From NCBI GenBank assembly GCA_004802725.1, contig SGPM01000225.1:1-45477 (forward strand): a stretch of 45,477 nt of DNA. Reading direction: 5' to 3'. Below are positions 22,161 to 34,560 of this stretch, piece after piece (the first letter of the stretch is position 1; each line of letters begins with the position of its first letter). A model generated the notes under the pieces. It was not told the DNA's origin. It saw only the letters and a list, made by a program, of their open reading frames with translations, and did no database searches. The position numbers and the translations under genes were made by a program. The DNA is from Antrodiella citrinella (Eukaryota > Basidiomycota > Agaricomycetes > Polyporales > Steccherinaceae).

Positions 22161-22702
22161 ACGAACACGCACTAACCGTATAGACCGACAGCCCTTTTCA
22201 CGTTTCGTTTTCTTTTCCATTCAGTTGCTTCCAATAGGGAGATCCCAGATCGTTGTGAAGGTAACATTGGTCAACATTGTGCCGGGCTATTGTGCTCCCC
22301 TTCCGAGTGGCACAAGTCCGTGACGCGTCCTCAGCGAACCAGTACACTGGTTGTGACTCGGTGAAGACAAACCCGGCTGTGTTGAACAGCATATGTGGTA
22401 ATAACAACCTGGTAGCTTCGGAGGTCTTCTATCGATGTCAGGTTGTCAGGCACCTGGGAGGGCCTAAGTGCTGCCCTAATCCCTCTTCTTTGCGCTGCGT
22501 TCCGTGCCCTATCACATGAGTGTTACGGTGCGAAGATATTGTCCGCAGATTCAGATGGTGACACCTCACTCCGATATGGGCGCTCCTTAGCTTTGTGCAA
22601 ACTGGGCGGCATATAAGCACTCGAAGCGCTCTCTCCTTCGTCCTCCTACCACCCACCTTCCTCGCTCCTTTCCTCTTGACTCAGTTCGTTTGGTCCGTCA
22701 TC
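22161..22702 (+). promoter_or_regulatory. Promoter region of the third CPxCV family gene
   Basis: No coding exon is apparent. A TATA box CATATAAG lies at 22610-22617, in a GGCGGCATATAAGCAC context resembling the other family promoters, about 90 bp before the start codon. It is followed by a pyrimidine-rich stretch (22625-22690), common in fungal 5' leaders. The 600-bp upstream element of the other members was not found here. Confidence 0.5.
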
Positions 22703-24167
22703 ATGGCTCGTGCATCTTTGCCCCAAACTCTTAACGTTGCTCATTACCGGACCCTTGGCAAAGTCTTCTGTCGGAACGGCCGCATCGAAGTCGACTTGGG
22801 ACGTCACACCGCCATCATCCGCGGCATTCTTCCTACGCCGGTCAATTTCCTATCCGTATTCCCAGCGACACCTGGACATGGCATCGTTTTTGGGACCGAT
22901 CCAACCTGCCCAGCTGAACATAATTTCAGTTACTCATTAAACGAACACAACAAGCGCATTGTGAGTACTTACCAGTTGACGCCCTTTGCGATGTGATCGT
23001 CATTCCGGTTGCCAGCGCATATGTGGCACCTGTGTGTGGTCGATTTCACTGGAAAATCACGAATATTGGGTCCAACCTGTCGAGCAGAAGCATGGCCAAA
23101 AGCGTCACTTCTACGTTGAACACCACACGGAAACAGTCAAAGTGCTGTTCCCCCATAGAACAGCAGAGGTAGTCACGAGTCCATTCTACTGTCGCTCACT
23201 CGAGCCGACAATTTGCCTCAAGCATTTCACGTGAGTTTCATTTATTCTGTCTCACGCATAATCTCGATTCTTATTCTATACATATAGCCAAGCGTATTCC
23301 CTTCAAAAACACTATAAAACCGTACACAACATTGCGGCCCCTTCAGATTCGCTCATTGCTGTGTCCGTCACGCAGCTCGCTGCTTTGATCGCTTCCACAA
23401 ACCAGGAGCAAGCAAGACGAAATCAAGCCGCAGCAAATTTGAAGGCGACCACTTCTTCGACCACAGCATCTTCTTCCTCAATCCGGCCCCCTTCTCCCTT
23501 CTCCCAATCTTCCACTCCTCGCTCCGCTTCTCCTGCATCGTCTACCACGTCTTCCGCAGCTCCCACAGTGATGACAGCTCCTACTACACCTGCAGAGAGC
23601 ACATCGCCCACTCCTTCGCCGGATCATGAGCGGGATTGCGATGCAGATGACGAGGTGCAGAGATGGTCGGATGAGGTGTCGAGGTCCGAGACCAACGTCG
23701 AGTGCGTTCGTAATGAGGCGGAAGGCGCAGCAGCCACGGATGAAGCCGTGCAGGACACGATCACCGATATCAACTCAGCGTTCGAGTCGTTGGACTTTTC
23801 TGAGGAAATTGTGGCCCTCCCCTACTTCGACTTCGATCCGTTCAGCTTCTCCGAGAGCGATCTGGGCACCCCCAACATCGACATAGCATTTGAGTCGTTC
23901 AGCTTTTCGGAGAGCGACGAGTCCTTATCCCAGAATGTGAACGAGAACAGTCTCGACAACTATCTGGCTTCCCCCCTTGACGAAGTTGAGGCCCTGACTG
24001 TCCTGATGAGCGAAGTGCAGGAACGGGAAGAGATTTCCCTGGAATTCCTGAAGACACTGGTAGCGCTGTCCGAGAACCATGTTCCGAATATGTGCCATTT
24101 GCTCGCTCACCGCGTTGCGGGCTACTTCTACAACGAGTTCATCGACGAAAGTCAATGCACTGCTTAA
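22703..24167 (+). CDS. CPxCV family protein, divergent member 3; function unknown
   Basis: Three exons (22703-22960, 23016-23230, 23288-24167) join to 451 codons including the stop. Exon 1 (86 codons) ends in phase 0. Exon 2 opens RICGTCVW (about residues 87-94) and ends in phase 2 after CRSLEPTIC, exactly as exon 2 does in the other members. The middle SWRRxHC motif is not retained. Exon 3 starts with a helical segment, then a long Ser/Thr/Pro/Ala low-complexity stretch. An acidic, aromatic tail follows in which SFESLDF, FDPFSFSESD and FESFSFSESD form an imperfect repeat. The tail resembles acidic activation regions. The last introns of the other members are missing. Family membership rests on exon phases and the CxxCVW opening, so it is less certain than for the other three. 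Confidence 0.65.
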
Positions 24168-25080
24168 TACTGCACAGACTTTCTCCTGGTCGACTTCGAC
24201 GATACACATGGTCTCACCTCACGATACCGCCTCTCTCATACTCCTGTGACTTCCTCATCATCTCGACATACCATATTTCGTACCTGGTGTACACCACTCT
24301 GCTCATGTTTCCGGTACCCCTTCCGTTGACGGACAGGAACCCTCATCAATCATTCCATCACCGTCCACTAACGTTCCCTACCCTTGTGGTCACTCATTAC
24401 TCGTCTGTATCCTCAGTCATTTCTTACTCCTGACTCCTCGTAGACCCCGCCCATCCGAACCCCTCTATCCCCAATTCGTTCTGTTTCGCGCGATACCTCT
24501 CCTCACTCTTACCCTGTCACTGCGATACCTCCACCCTCTTCATGCGATACCTCTCACACTCACCCTCCCACCGCGATACCTCTCTTATATATCTTACCCC
24601 ACGATCTCTGATTTCTCTCATTGTCTCTTGTTTCTGTCATACTTCCCAGTGATCTCATACTAATCATGTCTCCGTAGCCTGTTCCCCGTCTTCTGTTGTT
24701 TCCATGGATAATTGCTCCGTACATATATAATGTCTTCAATCCATACTGTCTACAGTACATCCCAAGTGCGACCGATATGAATTTTGTCCTTCAGGATGTC
24801 GTCGTGTTGACCAAAGAACAATCACCGAGTCATTGAGTTGTAAACGCAAAATCAGACTCGAAGTCGTCGGACTGGTGGGTCAGCTTTAATCTTACTTGTT
24901 CCTGGTGAGCGTTTTCTCGGCCATTTCTCGATCGCGTTGAAGCACCTGGTATACTTCGACTCCCCGACTAGACGTGCATCCGTACGTTGCACGTCAAGTA
25001 CGGTCGGCGCACAGAAAGAATACCGTGCTGATGGGCAGTGGCGACGTGACTTTGGATGTGGAACGCTCTTAGAATGCATT
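24168..25080. other. Intergenic region with GCGATACCTC repeats
   Basis: No gene is seen in this 0.9-kb pyrimidine-rich region between two convergent genes. Four copies of GCGATACCTC are present within it (listed separately). Confidence 0.5.
24489..24587 (+). repeat. Four spaced GCGATACCTC repeats
   Basis: GCGATACCTC occurs at about 24489, 24522, 24543 and 24577, in each case followed by TC- or CA-rich sequence. A degenerate version (CGATACCGCCTC) occurs near 24222. Spacing is 20-35 bp. It resembles a decayed minisatellite in the 3' flank of family member 3. Confidence 0.7.
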
Positions 25081-26430
25081 AGCTGACGGCAATAACGAAC
25101 AAAAGCAGACAAGCGATTACAAGTGGAAAAAGCATCGAGACATTCATGGTATCACAATTGCAGGTATCAAGAAATAGTCCAAGAAGATATCTGCAGGACA
25201 GACGTCGCGTCGTGATCACGGTCTCACTGGTGAAGAACGCTATTCGCTCAAACGGGTCCATAATTGCGGGGACAACAAACGGCGAGCTCGCATCTCTTCT
25301 CACGTCCGCCAAAACTCGCTCAGCGCGCAGCCTCTGTAACCCTTCCCGCTCCAACGAGGTCAGTAGCCTTCTCGCCCTGTGCCGCCGACGTTCGCTCTTC
25401 GATATCCCGGGCATGCAAATCCTTCAGTTTTTGCAATTCCTGATGAGCGTCGTACTGTAACTTAAGAGATCGTAACGGGCGTCTTGTTCGTATGTCAGCC
25501 ACTCCTCCGCTCGCGCTCTCTTCTTCCGCTCCTCGTTCAGTTCATCCTCTACCTCATGGCGGACTTACAGCAACGCGGCAGTGTGTTTTTGATTCAGAAC
25601 AGCTTGTAAGTCGAGGTGCTCTTTACGCAGGAGAATCAAGCTGTCTTGCGCCCGTGCCAGTGCTTCGCATTCGTTCTGGAGGGTGCTCCGGAGTTGTGCG
25701 TGTTCAAGGTGCAGAGAGGTTAACGCCGCCTCGGCTTCTTTTCTTTCTCCCAGAGTTCTTGTAGAGCTGAAAGACGCAGAACGTCGGCATGAGGGACAGA
25801 GAGGGAGCGAGTAGCACAGGCGAAGGTTTCGACAGCACAGTCTGGGTGTTTGTTCGAACATGTACATTTGGCTAATGGATGTGCGTCGGCAGGCGACAGA
25901 ACCTCTTGCTGGTTCTCTGAAATGTCGTTGAAAGGGGTGTCGACCTCTCGCGTCCTCTCCACGGTTGATATGATCTGGGTATCGGTGGGATTGGGGGTAT
26001 CAGCGCCTGTGAGCGACGTCGTGGAAGTGGTCGAAGATGTCGGAAGTCGGAGCGTCCCAGATGGTTCAGATTCAGAAGGCGAGTAGTGAACGAATCTAGA
26101 GATATAACGATCAGGGTGAGTATCACGACTCTGGCAGTCGGCGAAAACGGCTACCTCTTCAATCAGCTCGCGCGTAACAACTGCAGCGTCCGTCCCAATA
26201 GCTGAAGAGACTGTCAATTGTTGATACGAGTCAGACGAAACTTTTTTAGTAGGAAGGATCGTCTTGGTAGATAACACGGAGGGAACTTGAATGCGGGGGA
26301 ACGATGATGCGTTCGTGGGGGTGTTGGAAGTAGAGAGTCTCTCGGTGTCTGGGATTGACGAGGATGCTATCGGCTGGGTGGGTCGTTGATCATTAACATA
26401 CCGTCCACGAACATATTGGAAAGTGGACAT
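25081..26430 (-). pseudogene. Coiled-coil protein with C-terminal membrane segment, frame disrupted
   Basis: An open N-terminal part starts at 26430 and runs about 236 codons, Ser/Thr-rich with a CTCSNKHPDC cluster. It ends at ALQELWEKEKK, where coiled-coil coding continues in another frame (ERKEAEAALTSLHLEH, 25780 down to 25565). There a single TAA interrupts the same frame, just before VRHEVEDELNEERKKR. The coil then shifts again near 25465 (LKLQYDAHQELQKLKDLHAR) and once more near 25380 (LTSLEREGLQRLRAERVLAD). It ends in a hydrophobic anchor (VSMLFPLVIACLLLFVIAVS) and a stop near 25081. No plausible introns resolve these changes, since candidates would be under 30 nt. The likely reading is a decaying gene for a tail-anchored coiled-coil protein. 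Base errors in the assembly are the alternative. It is divergent from separase. Confidence 0.5.
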
Positions 26431-26673
26431 ACGGAAGCTTTGGGTTGGAACTGGGACATATTCCGTCGACCAATCAGGTTTGAGACTAGTCGCGGGGTTC
26501 GATTCCCTCTTGATGCAAATGTTTTTATACGATGCTTTTTGGGCCCACGTGAGAACGACCGTGACGCGCCTGCACGTTTGAGCCGTTGTGCTCTGCTTCT
26601 TGAATCTTGACCAAGACTGCCAACTCTACTTTTTCTGATTGGTCTTGCTGGAAACTCTGTCATCTTGTATTTC
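26431..26673. promoter_or_regulatory. Bidirectional promoter region of the coiled-coil gene and separase
   Basis: Only 243 bp separate the two divergent start codons, so any promoter elements are shared or overlapping. A pair of CCACGTG-like boxes is suggested by GCCCACGTGAG at about 26542-26552. No clear TATA box is seen on either strand. Confidence 0.4.
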
Positions 26674-29600
26674 ATGCCCCCTCGCCGACCTCCTACTATC
26701 AGAAGCCTTGCCTCCAGTAGTAATGTCGCACCTACAACTTCTCGCCCCTCCAAGACAAAGACCGCTTCTACCATATCTACCGACTCACTCGCCTCTGCTC
26801 TCTCTTCTACTCTCGTGTTGAATGACAAAGCTGCCAAGAGGAAGCAGAAAGTAGAAGAGCCACCTGATCCCGAGGAAACATGTCTGGCCGCTATGCGCGC
26901 AGTGAACACCGCATCTAAACGTTTGTCGGGGATTATTGCTTCGGGATGGCAGTCAACCGGAGGGCAGGGAAAGAAAAGAGAACACACTGTAGAGGGCGTG
27001 CGTTTAATCATTGAAGACACCGCATCACAGTTGAACGTTCTCCGAGGACTGAATACGGGCGACCTGGATGTTGAGAGGGCGGCATCTAGCGTAGTGGGCA
27101 AAGTGCTCTCATTGGAACTGGTGCGTTCATCATAAAAGAACGCGTCGAATCTAGATCTCATATCTATGTTCACAGTATGATGCCGCTGTGCCGCTGTTAA
27201 TGGACATGCATGACCCACTTATTCGTCTGTACTGCCCTACTTTCGACCGCCCTTCGAACCCACCACCGGACTATTTCATCACGCTCCCTCCCATGCTGAA
27301 GGACGGACCGTCTTCATCTGAGATTATCATCTCTCTTGTGTCTTCATATTTTGTTCATGTGCTTATGACTTTCTTAGTCTTACTGCGAAGCCCGTCCCCA
27401 CCACCTGAATACCCTTCTATAACCGTGTTTGCTTCCTCCGTGAATAAGGATCACGCGTCAAACTTCCTTGGTTGGCTTCCACAGCTGGCGGCAAGCCCAT
27501 CCCGTTCAAAGGCCGTTGATTCTGCCTGCACAAAGCTCTATACATCCTTCAGCAAGACTAGCGCACACCTGCTCCATTCGTCGGCTCCCTCTCATCGTGT
27601 TGCCAATCCGATTTCAGGTTCTGCAGTGTCATCAATATTCACGACGTCAGCATCCATATTCCAACTGCGTACTTGTGGACTAGTCTATCTCGCCTGGACA
27701 TCGCCCGGTACCGTTGAAAGCGAAGCATTCTGGGGTGAAGTGGGGAAGTCCGTGGCCGAGTGCAGGGACACTGACACCGAGGCGCAAGCTCTAATTCTCC
27801 GGTCCATGGACGCGATTGTATCTGCTGTTGAAAGACGCGAAGACCGTGCCACGTACTTAGCACCTGAAGGAAAACGCTTCAGGAGCGTGCTAGACGGCTG
27901 GCTGAGTTTTGCTAGGACGGTGAGTACTATGTGTTCCAAAGCTCCATGCGCTGCGATTCAGTCAGGGAGATTGTTCCTTATCATTTTCGTCTCTGCAGGC
28001 AAACGATGTCGCCGCTTTAGATCGAATTTCACATCTGCTGGGCCCGAGCTTAGCTCCAGAAGCTTCGTGTACTCAAACGGCGAAAGCACCCCGCTCTGAG
28101 GGCAAATACGATCACCTGGAAGCCACACGCACATACACTTCGCTAAGCAGGACAGAGGCGATGTTCTCTCAAGACGTAGACGTGACAGCTTCATCTGCCT
28201 TGACATCGAAATATCAATTGGCGGAGTCTTTGCATGCAATCAGGAAATCGGCGCCGTTTCTGGTCATAAGCACACTGCCGGACACCGGTGCTCACGACGA
28301 ATCCGCAAAGCTGTCCTCCGAGAAAGTGAGGAGAGCATTCGAGAGAGTGCGTCGTGTATCCACGAAGGCGATAGAAACGTCAGCAAGCCCTACTCCTACT
28401 TCGGGAGAGGAATTGTCACGATACGGGAGGTCACTCCTTCAAGAGATTGCTGATGTCTTGGAGTTGGTGATGGCGGACCTCAAGGTATGAAACCAATCCA
28501 TGCGGTGACTATACTCCTAACGGAGGTCTTTATCAGGTTGAGATTACTTCAGACTCCGGACAAGCCTTCTTGCTGTCATGGCTTGACACGCTCTTCGTGC
28601 TCTCCAAGACATCTATTGTGCTCTCGGATCCAGATACTTACGACTCTGCGTTTCGGTCTTTAGAACGTGGTTGGAATTTCTTCCAGAATGGCCGTACAGA
28701 ATTGCCTGTATTCGCGAATTACCTACGTATCCTCTCTGGGGCCTTTTATAGTCTTGCTGGAACACTATATCGATCCGGCAAGTATGCATCTGCCAGTCGG
28801 TTCTTGGAACGAGGATGTACAGCCGGAACGAGAGCCATTCATACTCGTAGACCGCAAACTCCGACCTCCGGGTCGGACGGACAACCTGACAAGGATCAAG
28901 AAGCATGGACAGCGTTGGAAGAGGGATTGTATAAACGCTGGGAAGTGTTGGGTGTGTGCCACTCCAAGACTGGGGACAGGAAGGTAATGCTCAATGTCCT
29001 TTTTCAACGTTTCCGTGGATACTGAACACACTCCGTAGCTTGCGTACCAAGCTTTCCTACAATCGATCAAGTCATATCCGTTCTTTACTCCGCCTTTCCT
29101 CGAAGTCGCGAACGGAACACCCGGTTCTCTGCTCTTCTCGTCGTTCCCAACATCTTCCTCGCTTCCTGCGTCCTCGCCATTCCTTTCGGCATCGGTCACA
29201 CAGCTAGGCGTTCTCATAGACCGTATCACATATATGGGAACTTGCGAGCTGTTCCTCTCACCTGAGGAGATTTCACTCAGGCCGCACTTCACCCTTCAAG
29301 ATGACTCCACGAGAATCGTTGTAGGAGCCCTGCTGGAAAGACAGCTTCAAAGCCTTGAACCCAGCCGATACAAGCCTGCCGTGAAGAACACCATCTCGGT
29401 CTTGCTCAAGGATGCTCTGGATGTCTATTCGTCGGGGGGTAATCTGCCTATACGGCGGTCTGGGGTCTGTCTGAAGTGGCTTGAAGGTACGTACTTTGGG
29501 AGCGCTGATTCTGCTGGAGATGGGGTGGATATCAAGTCGATGGGAGACGAAGTTCAAAAGCTACTGTCTCGTGAGGTAATGACCTACCGCGTTCTGTTAT

Positions 29601-32600
29601 GTCATAATTTTGACTCACGCACCGACAGGATTTCTCCATGGACACGCCAATTATACATCTCCGAGCACAATATCAAGTTATGCTTCATCTATGGCTCGCC
29701 CTACATATCCATCGTTCTGGAAACGCTTCAGACTATACCCACATTGCGCAACACGCTGAAGAAGCCTGCAAGGTCCTCAAAGCCATGCTCCATACCGTTC
29801 CACACCAAGGGCTCCGTGCGTCTTTAATCACTAAGTCAAAGATGGTGTCTCCGAAGCAGATCGCTGCACCTGCAAAGAAGGTCATGGGAAGGTCGACTAC
29901 GAAAGTGAAGGCTACTACAGTCAGGACGAGAGTCGCAAAGACTATTGCGGTGCCCGTTACTCCGAAATCCAGAAAACGTAGGTCTGTTTGATATCTCGTA
30001 GCACGCGTGTACTCACATTGTCCAGCAGCCCTACAAGCATCGAAAGGCGATTTATCGACCAAAGATCCCCCTTCTTATTCTCCTGGTTCATCTGCACTTG
30101 CCTCCGACGGCTTCGCGAAACTTTGCGACCTCCTACGTGAGTTTCTAAGGACTTGTTATGATAGGTGCTCAGCTTATATCGAATCCGTAGAGATGACTTC
30201 CCAATTGTTGGGCTTACTCGGCCACGTCGTGACGAAAGTGCATCTCCTTAATGTCACCAGACGCCTATGCGAACGTCATGTTGAGACCAGGCCAGAGGGT
30301 GCGTCATATGTCCTCCTTCTTTGAGTTGATGGCTGATTTTGAAGATGGCAGATTTCGTCCAGGTGTCACTGGATCTCGGACATGAGTATGCTAGCCTCGG
30401 AAAGACTGAACGTGCGGCGAACATCTATGCATCTGTCCGTCAGTGCATCAGCAAGTCAAATGTTGCGGATGAGTTGAGAGTGCTATATTTCCTAAGATAC
30501 TCTGAGCTTCTCGGCACGATCGGAAATGTCTTGAAAGGGTGAGTGCTTTGCATCGTAAACGCGTCTATCAGACTGAACATCTTTCTTGTGATATAGCTCT
30601 AGTAATTATTGCGAAGCTACAGCCCTGTTGGAAAGACTCGATACGGACGACGAGAAGGCCATGTCTACTATAGACCGAGTAAGCATACGAGTCACCGCAC
30701 TAGATCGTGTTGCGGTTGCAGCGTGCTCCTTTGCGACGTTGCAGTACAGTAAGGTAAGTTCTCTATTTCTCTATTTCTGATCGTCCGCGATAAATCTATG
30801 CCTTATGCATCTTCAGGACGATCCGACCACTTCGCTCAATGGATTACTCCAAGCTCTAAGGCTCTATCACCGCGCCATTGATACGTTCACTCGGCTCGCA
30901 CCAACAGTGAAGCCTGCTGGGTCAGACAATCCTTTCGATATGACGGGTTTGAAAGACGTGTTGCAGTCAGTGAAAACCGAGACACCAGGTGCCCATCAGC
31001 CACCTGCCCCTGATCAGCCTTCACGGAAAACGTATGCTCGCAGAAGTGCGTTGTCGTCGTTGGAGTGGCGTGTCGCATCTGGCCTCCTTTCCACCCTGTT
31101 TGCATTGGCGCAAGCATACCAAGCGCGTGGTTCAGCTCGGGAAGCGGAGTACTTTGTGGCCCAAGCCAAGGACCTCGCCGAGTCGCTGAGTGCGTCCGCC
31201 ATGATTTGTCGTGCCGTCACTAGACTTGGCGAGCTCAAACTTTGTCTTGGGAAGATGGAAGAAGCACGCGAATGTCTGAAAGAAGCGGCCGGCTTGGTGG
31301 AAGGAGGCGTTGGAGGTGTCGACGCTGCGGATCTGAGGAGGTTGAAAGGTGAAATGGCCAGCAAAAGCCATTCAGGCGGTGAACAGCGTGCGAAGGCGTC
31401 TTATGACGAGGCAATGAAAATGCTCGAAGATATCGATGAGCTGTTATCTGCTCAGGACACTTCGATGGTCATGTGAGTACACCTAATCCATCCCTAACGA
31501 CGAATATTGACTTTGAAGTAGACCCAGAAGATCATCCATAGTATCTCCTAGGTCGTCCTTATCCCCTCAACATGATTCCTTGATGCCGTCCCTCTTTGTT
31601 GCCGTTCTTCGACGAAACAGTGCGTGCTGTTCAATGTTGGAATACGTATATTTCTGACCTTCCCATAGTCACTCTATTGCATGGCGCTGGTGAGGAATTC
31701 CGTTCACTCTTGGACCGTCTTCGAACACTTCCCACGAATGCAGAGACAAAGGTAGGAAAGGTCAAATATTTCCCTGGGTGTCTCACTGAAATATGACGTA
31801 GGCCGAAGAAAGCTCCCTATTTGCAAAGCTCACATTGGACGATGCATATGCCCGGTTCCGAGCAGACATGCTGCTGGGGTCTCTGGCAGAGTCTAGTGCG
31901 TCTGGTCAACAACTCTGGTTGCACGTCCATATTGACATATTGTGTAGCTATCACTCTTCCTATGGGAATGACGGGGGAGTGCATCACAGCCTCCACGACG
32001 ACACAAGAGATTCTCGGGACTTTGAGTACCGCTGAGAAGCTGTTTTGGTCGGATCTTGCTTTGGTAGCTCGACGAGGGCGAGTCTCGCATGTGCGAGATG
32101 CTGTCGTATCCTTGGCTTTGATCAAGGCGTTCCAGACGTCGCTTGGTCACTCACGGAAGAAGGGAACAACACTTACAGCCCGGCTCTTAGGTCAGTGCTC
32201 AGTGCTGTAAACTCTCAAGCAACTCATAACATTTTATCGTAGACTCCTCCGCTGCTATTACACCAAGACGAGAGATGTTGGAAGTTATACAGCACAAATT
32301 TCCTGAAACCTTCGTACAAGATGACCTCCAGTGGCCCTTGATGACCGCTAACGGCTCTGTCATTGTTCCCCAATCCAAGCCTGCTGCCCCGAAGTCCCGA
32401 GTCCACAAGCCCCGCGGCCGCTTAGACTCTCTCAGCTCGGTCTCTGACGCAGATGACGGTCCTGATGTTGCGCAACTCTCTTCCGCGAAGTCATACTGGG
32501 AGTTCATCGCATCGCGGTACAACGCCCAATTATACGACCCCTTGACCCTTCGTACCTCACAAACATCTCTGCTTCCATCGCATTGGTCTGTGATCAGTAT

Positions 32601-34407
32601 CACGTTGACGAGCGACCAGAAGTCTCTCTTCGTCACACGGCAGCGCAGAAACCACGAACCATTAATATTTTGCATACCGCTCAAAGGAAGAAGGGAGACT
32701 AGTGACGACGAAGACGATGAAGGCGCGGAACCGCTACCTGTGGCTGAAGGAGGACAGTTGGGCTATGTGGAAGTTATCCAAGAGTTGAATGAAGTCATCC
32801 GTCTTAGCGATGACGGTACACGCGGAGCTGTGAACGTTGACAAGAACGACAAGCATGCCAGAGCGAAGTGGTGGAAGGAGCGGAGCGAGTTGGATAAACG
32901 TATGAAGACGTTGCTGGAGAACATCGAATTTTGCTGGCTGGGTGCTTTCAAAGTGTGTCCCTACCCTCTCGATAAGTTGACTAACTAACGCAGGTTCTTA
33001 GACGATTCTGAGTGAGCCCACTCCACTCCCGCCAACGATTCTTGAAGCTTTCCGCTCTCGTCTTGAAGGTGTCTTCGTCCGAACGCTTCTGCCTCCTGCA
33101 CCCGGACCTCCCCAATCTCGTCCTAAGCACAAGGCAAAGAGCTCGTCTTCCGCCAAGAACGCTGCTCGCTTGGATGTCACACTGTCCGACACTCTTTTGG
33201 AAACTTTTGCTAATCTTTCCCCTATTGCCCCCTCCGAAGAGCTCGAAGATCTTGCGTACTTTATCTTGGATCTGTATGCGTTCCATGGAGGTCCCAAGAT
33301 GGGCGTCGTCGTTGCAGAGGTTGACATGGACGTCCTTGTGTTGGACATCCGAGGCGCGCTGGAAGAAGTCTCGGTGGGCCGTCAAAGACATCTTGACAAA
33401 CTCAAGAAGGCAGGGAAAGCGGTCGACGACGATCATCATACATTCCTTGTATTGGACAAGAACATGCAATCTATACCTTGGGAGTGCATCCCGATCATGC
33501 GCGGGAAGAGCGTCAGCCGGATACCCTCCATGGAGTTCCTCATCGATAGAATCCTCTGGGCTAAACATCAGCGCGGACTTCCTCTACCGTCGTCAAGTTC
33601 CACCAGTTCAGTGAATGGCATGGACCCAAATGCCATCGAAGACAGTCAAATCCTCGACAACGTTGAAAATGTCGGCGAACCTGCTGACGACTCGTCTGCC
33701 ATCGACAGAGTGACTGTCGACCCAACCAACACGTACGTTATACTCAACCCAAGCGGAGACCTGAAGAACACAGAGGGTCGATTTTTGGATTGGGTGTCTC
33801 AGATGCAGAAAGGTGCTGGTTGGGAAGCTGTCGTCGGCCGGGCACCTAGTGAGACTGAGATGGCGAACGCGTTGGCGAGCAAAGATTTAGTCATGTACGT
33901 CGCTGTTCGCGCTCGTACCAGACTGTCGTATTGACGGCTTGTACAGATATTTCGGGCACGGGGGAGCTGAGCAGTACATTCGGTCTCACAAGATCCGACA
34001 TCTGGAGCGATGTGCTGCCACGATGCTGTGGGGGTGTTCATCAGGCATTATGAGGGAGATGGGAGACTTCGACCGGGTCGGGACCCCTCTGAACTATATC
34101 ATGGCGGGATGGTGCGTATGCATGATGATATATTCAATCTTTGCTCACATTTTCCGGATTCAGCCCAACTCTGATTGCGAATCTATGGGATGTCACCGAC
34201 CGCGATATCGACAAGTTCTCACAGGAGGTCTTTGACAAGGTTCACTTGACGAACCTGACGGATGTCAAATCATGGCGGACCGAGCGGACGAAAGGTAGTG
34301 CACCTATGTCCATTGTACGAGCCGTAGCGGAGTCGAGGGATGTCTGCAAACTCAAATATTTGACTGGCGCAGCGCCGGTGGTCTACGGTATTCCGTTCTA
34401 TCTATAG
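26674..34407 (+). CDS. ESP1: Separase (separin, C50 cysteine endopeptidase)
   Basis: Eighteen exons (26674-27120, 27176-27919, 27999-28484, 28537-28983, 29039-29575, 29629-29977, 30026-30298, 30352-30538, 30597-30753, 30817-31472, 31522-31619, 31669-31751, 31802-31895, 31948-32190, 32243-32952, 33002-33894, 33947-34111, 34164-34407) sum exactly to 2271 codons including the stop. The C-terminal protease domain shows the separase signatures FLVLDKNMQSIPWECIPIMR and IYFGHGGAEQYI, with the catalytic His at about 2139. MLWGCSSG follows, with the catalytic Cys at about 2165, then GTPLNYIMAG and LIANLWDVTDRDIDKF. The long N-terminal part is helical and TPR-like. The enzyme cleaves cohesin's kleisin subunit at anaphase. 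A basic stretch at the end of exon 6 may be an NLS. Exon 2 contains an apparent unspliced hydrophobic segment near 27341-27380 where a frame-breaking mini-intron could exist. Confidence 0.95.
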
Positions 34408-34560
34408 GGAGGATTGCAGGCAATGTATATAATTTGTGATCATAGGTTGCAAACACATTACATAAATACAGTCACGGTGCCAGTAGATCCTAGAGTACGC
34501 GTCTTGGATGACCGTGCAAAAAGATAATATAGAAAGAAGAGATCATCACCGTCATCAACC

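Noticed and set aside
24489..24587. CRISPR-like array
   Set aside because: Repeats are only 10 bp, spacers are irregular and the genome is fungal.
26367..27218. 283-codon minus-strand frame opposite separase exon 1
   Set aside because: It overlaps the separase start and the promoter region, and its protein has no recognisable feature. It was treated as a shadow frame.
27341..27380. Possible 40-nt intron in separase exon 2
   Set aside because: The GT-AG borders look acceptable, but removal shifts the frame to an early stop. Reading through keeps the whole 18-exon gene in frame.
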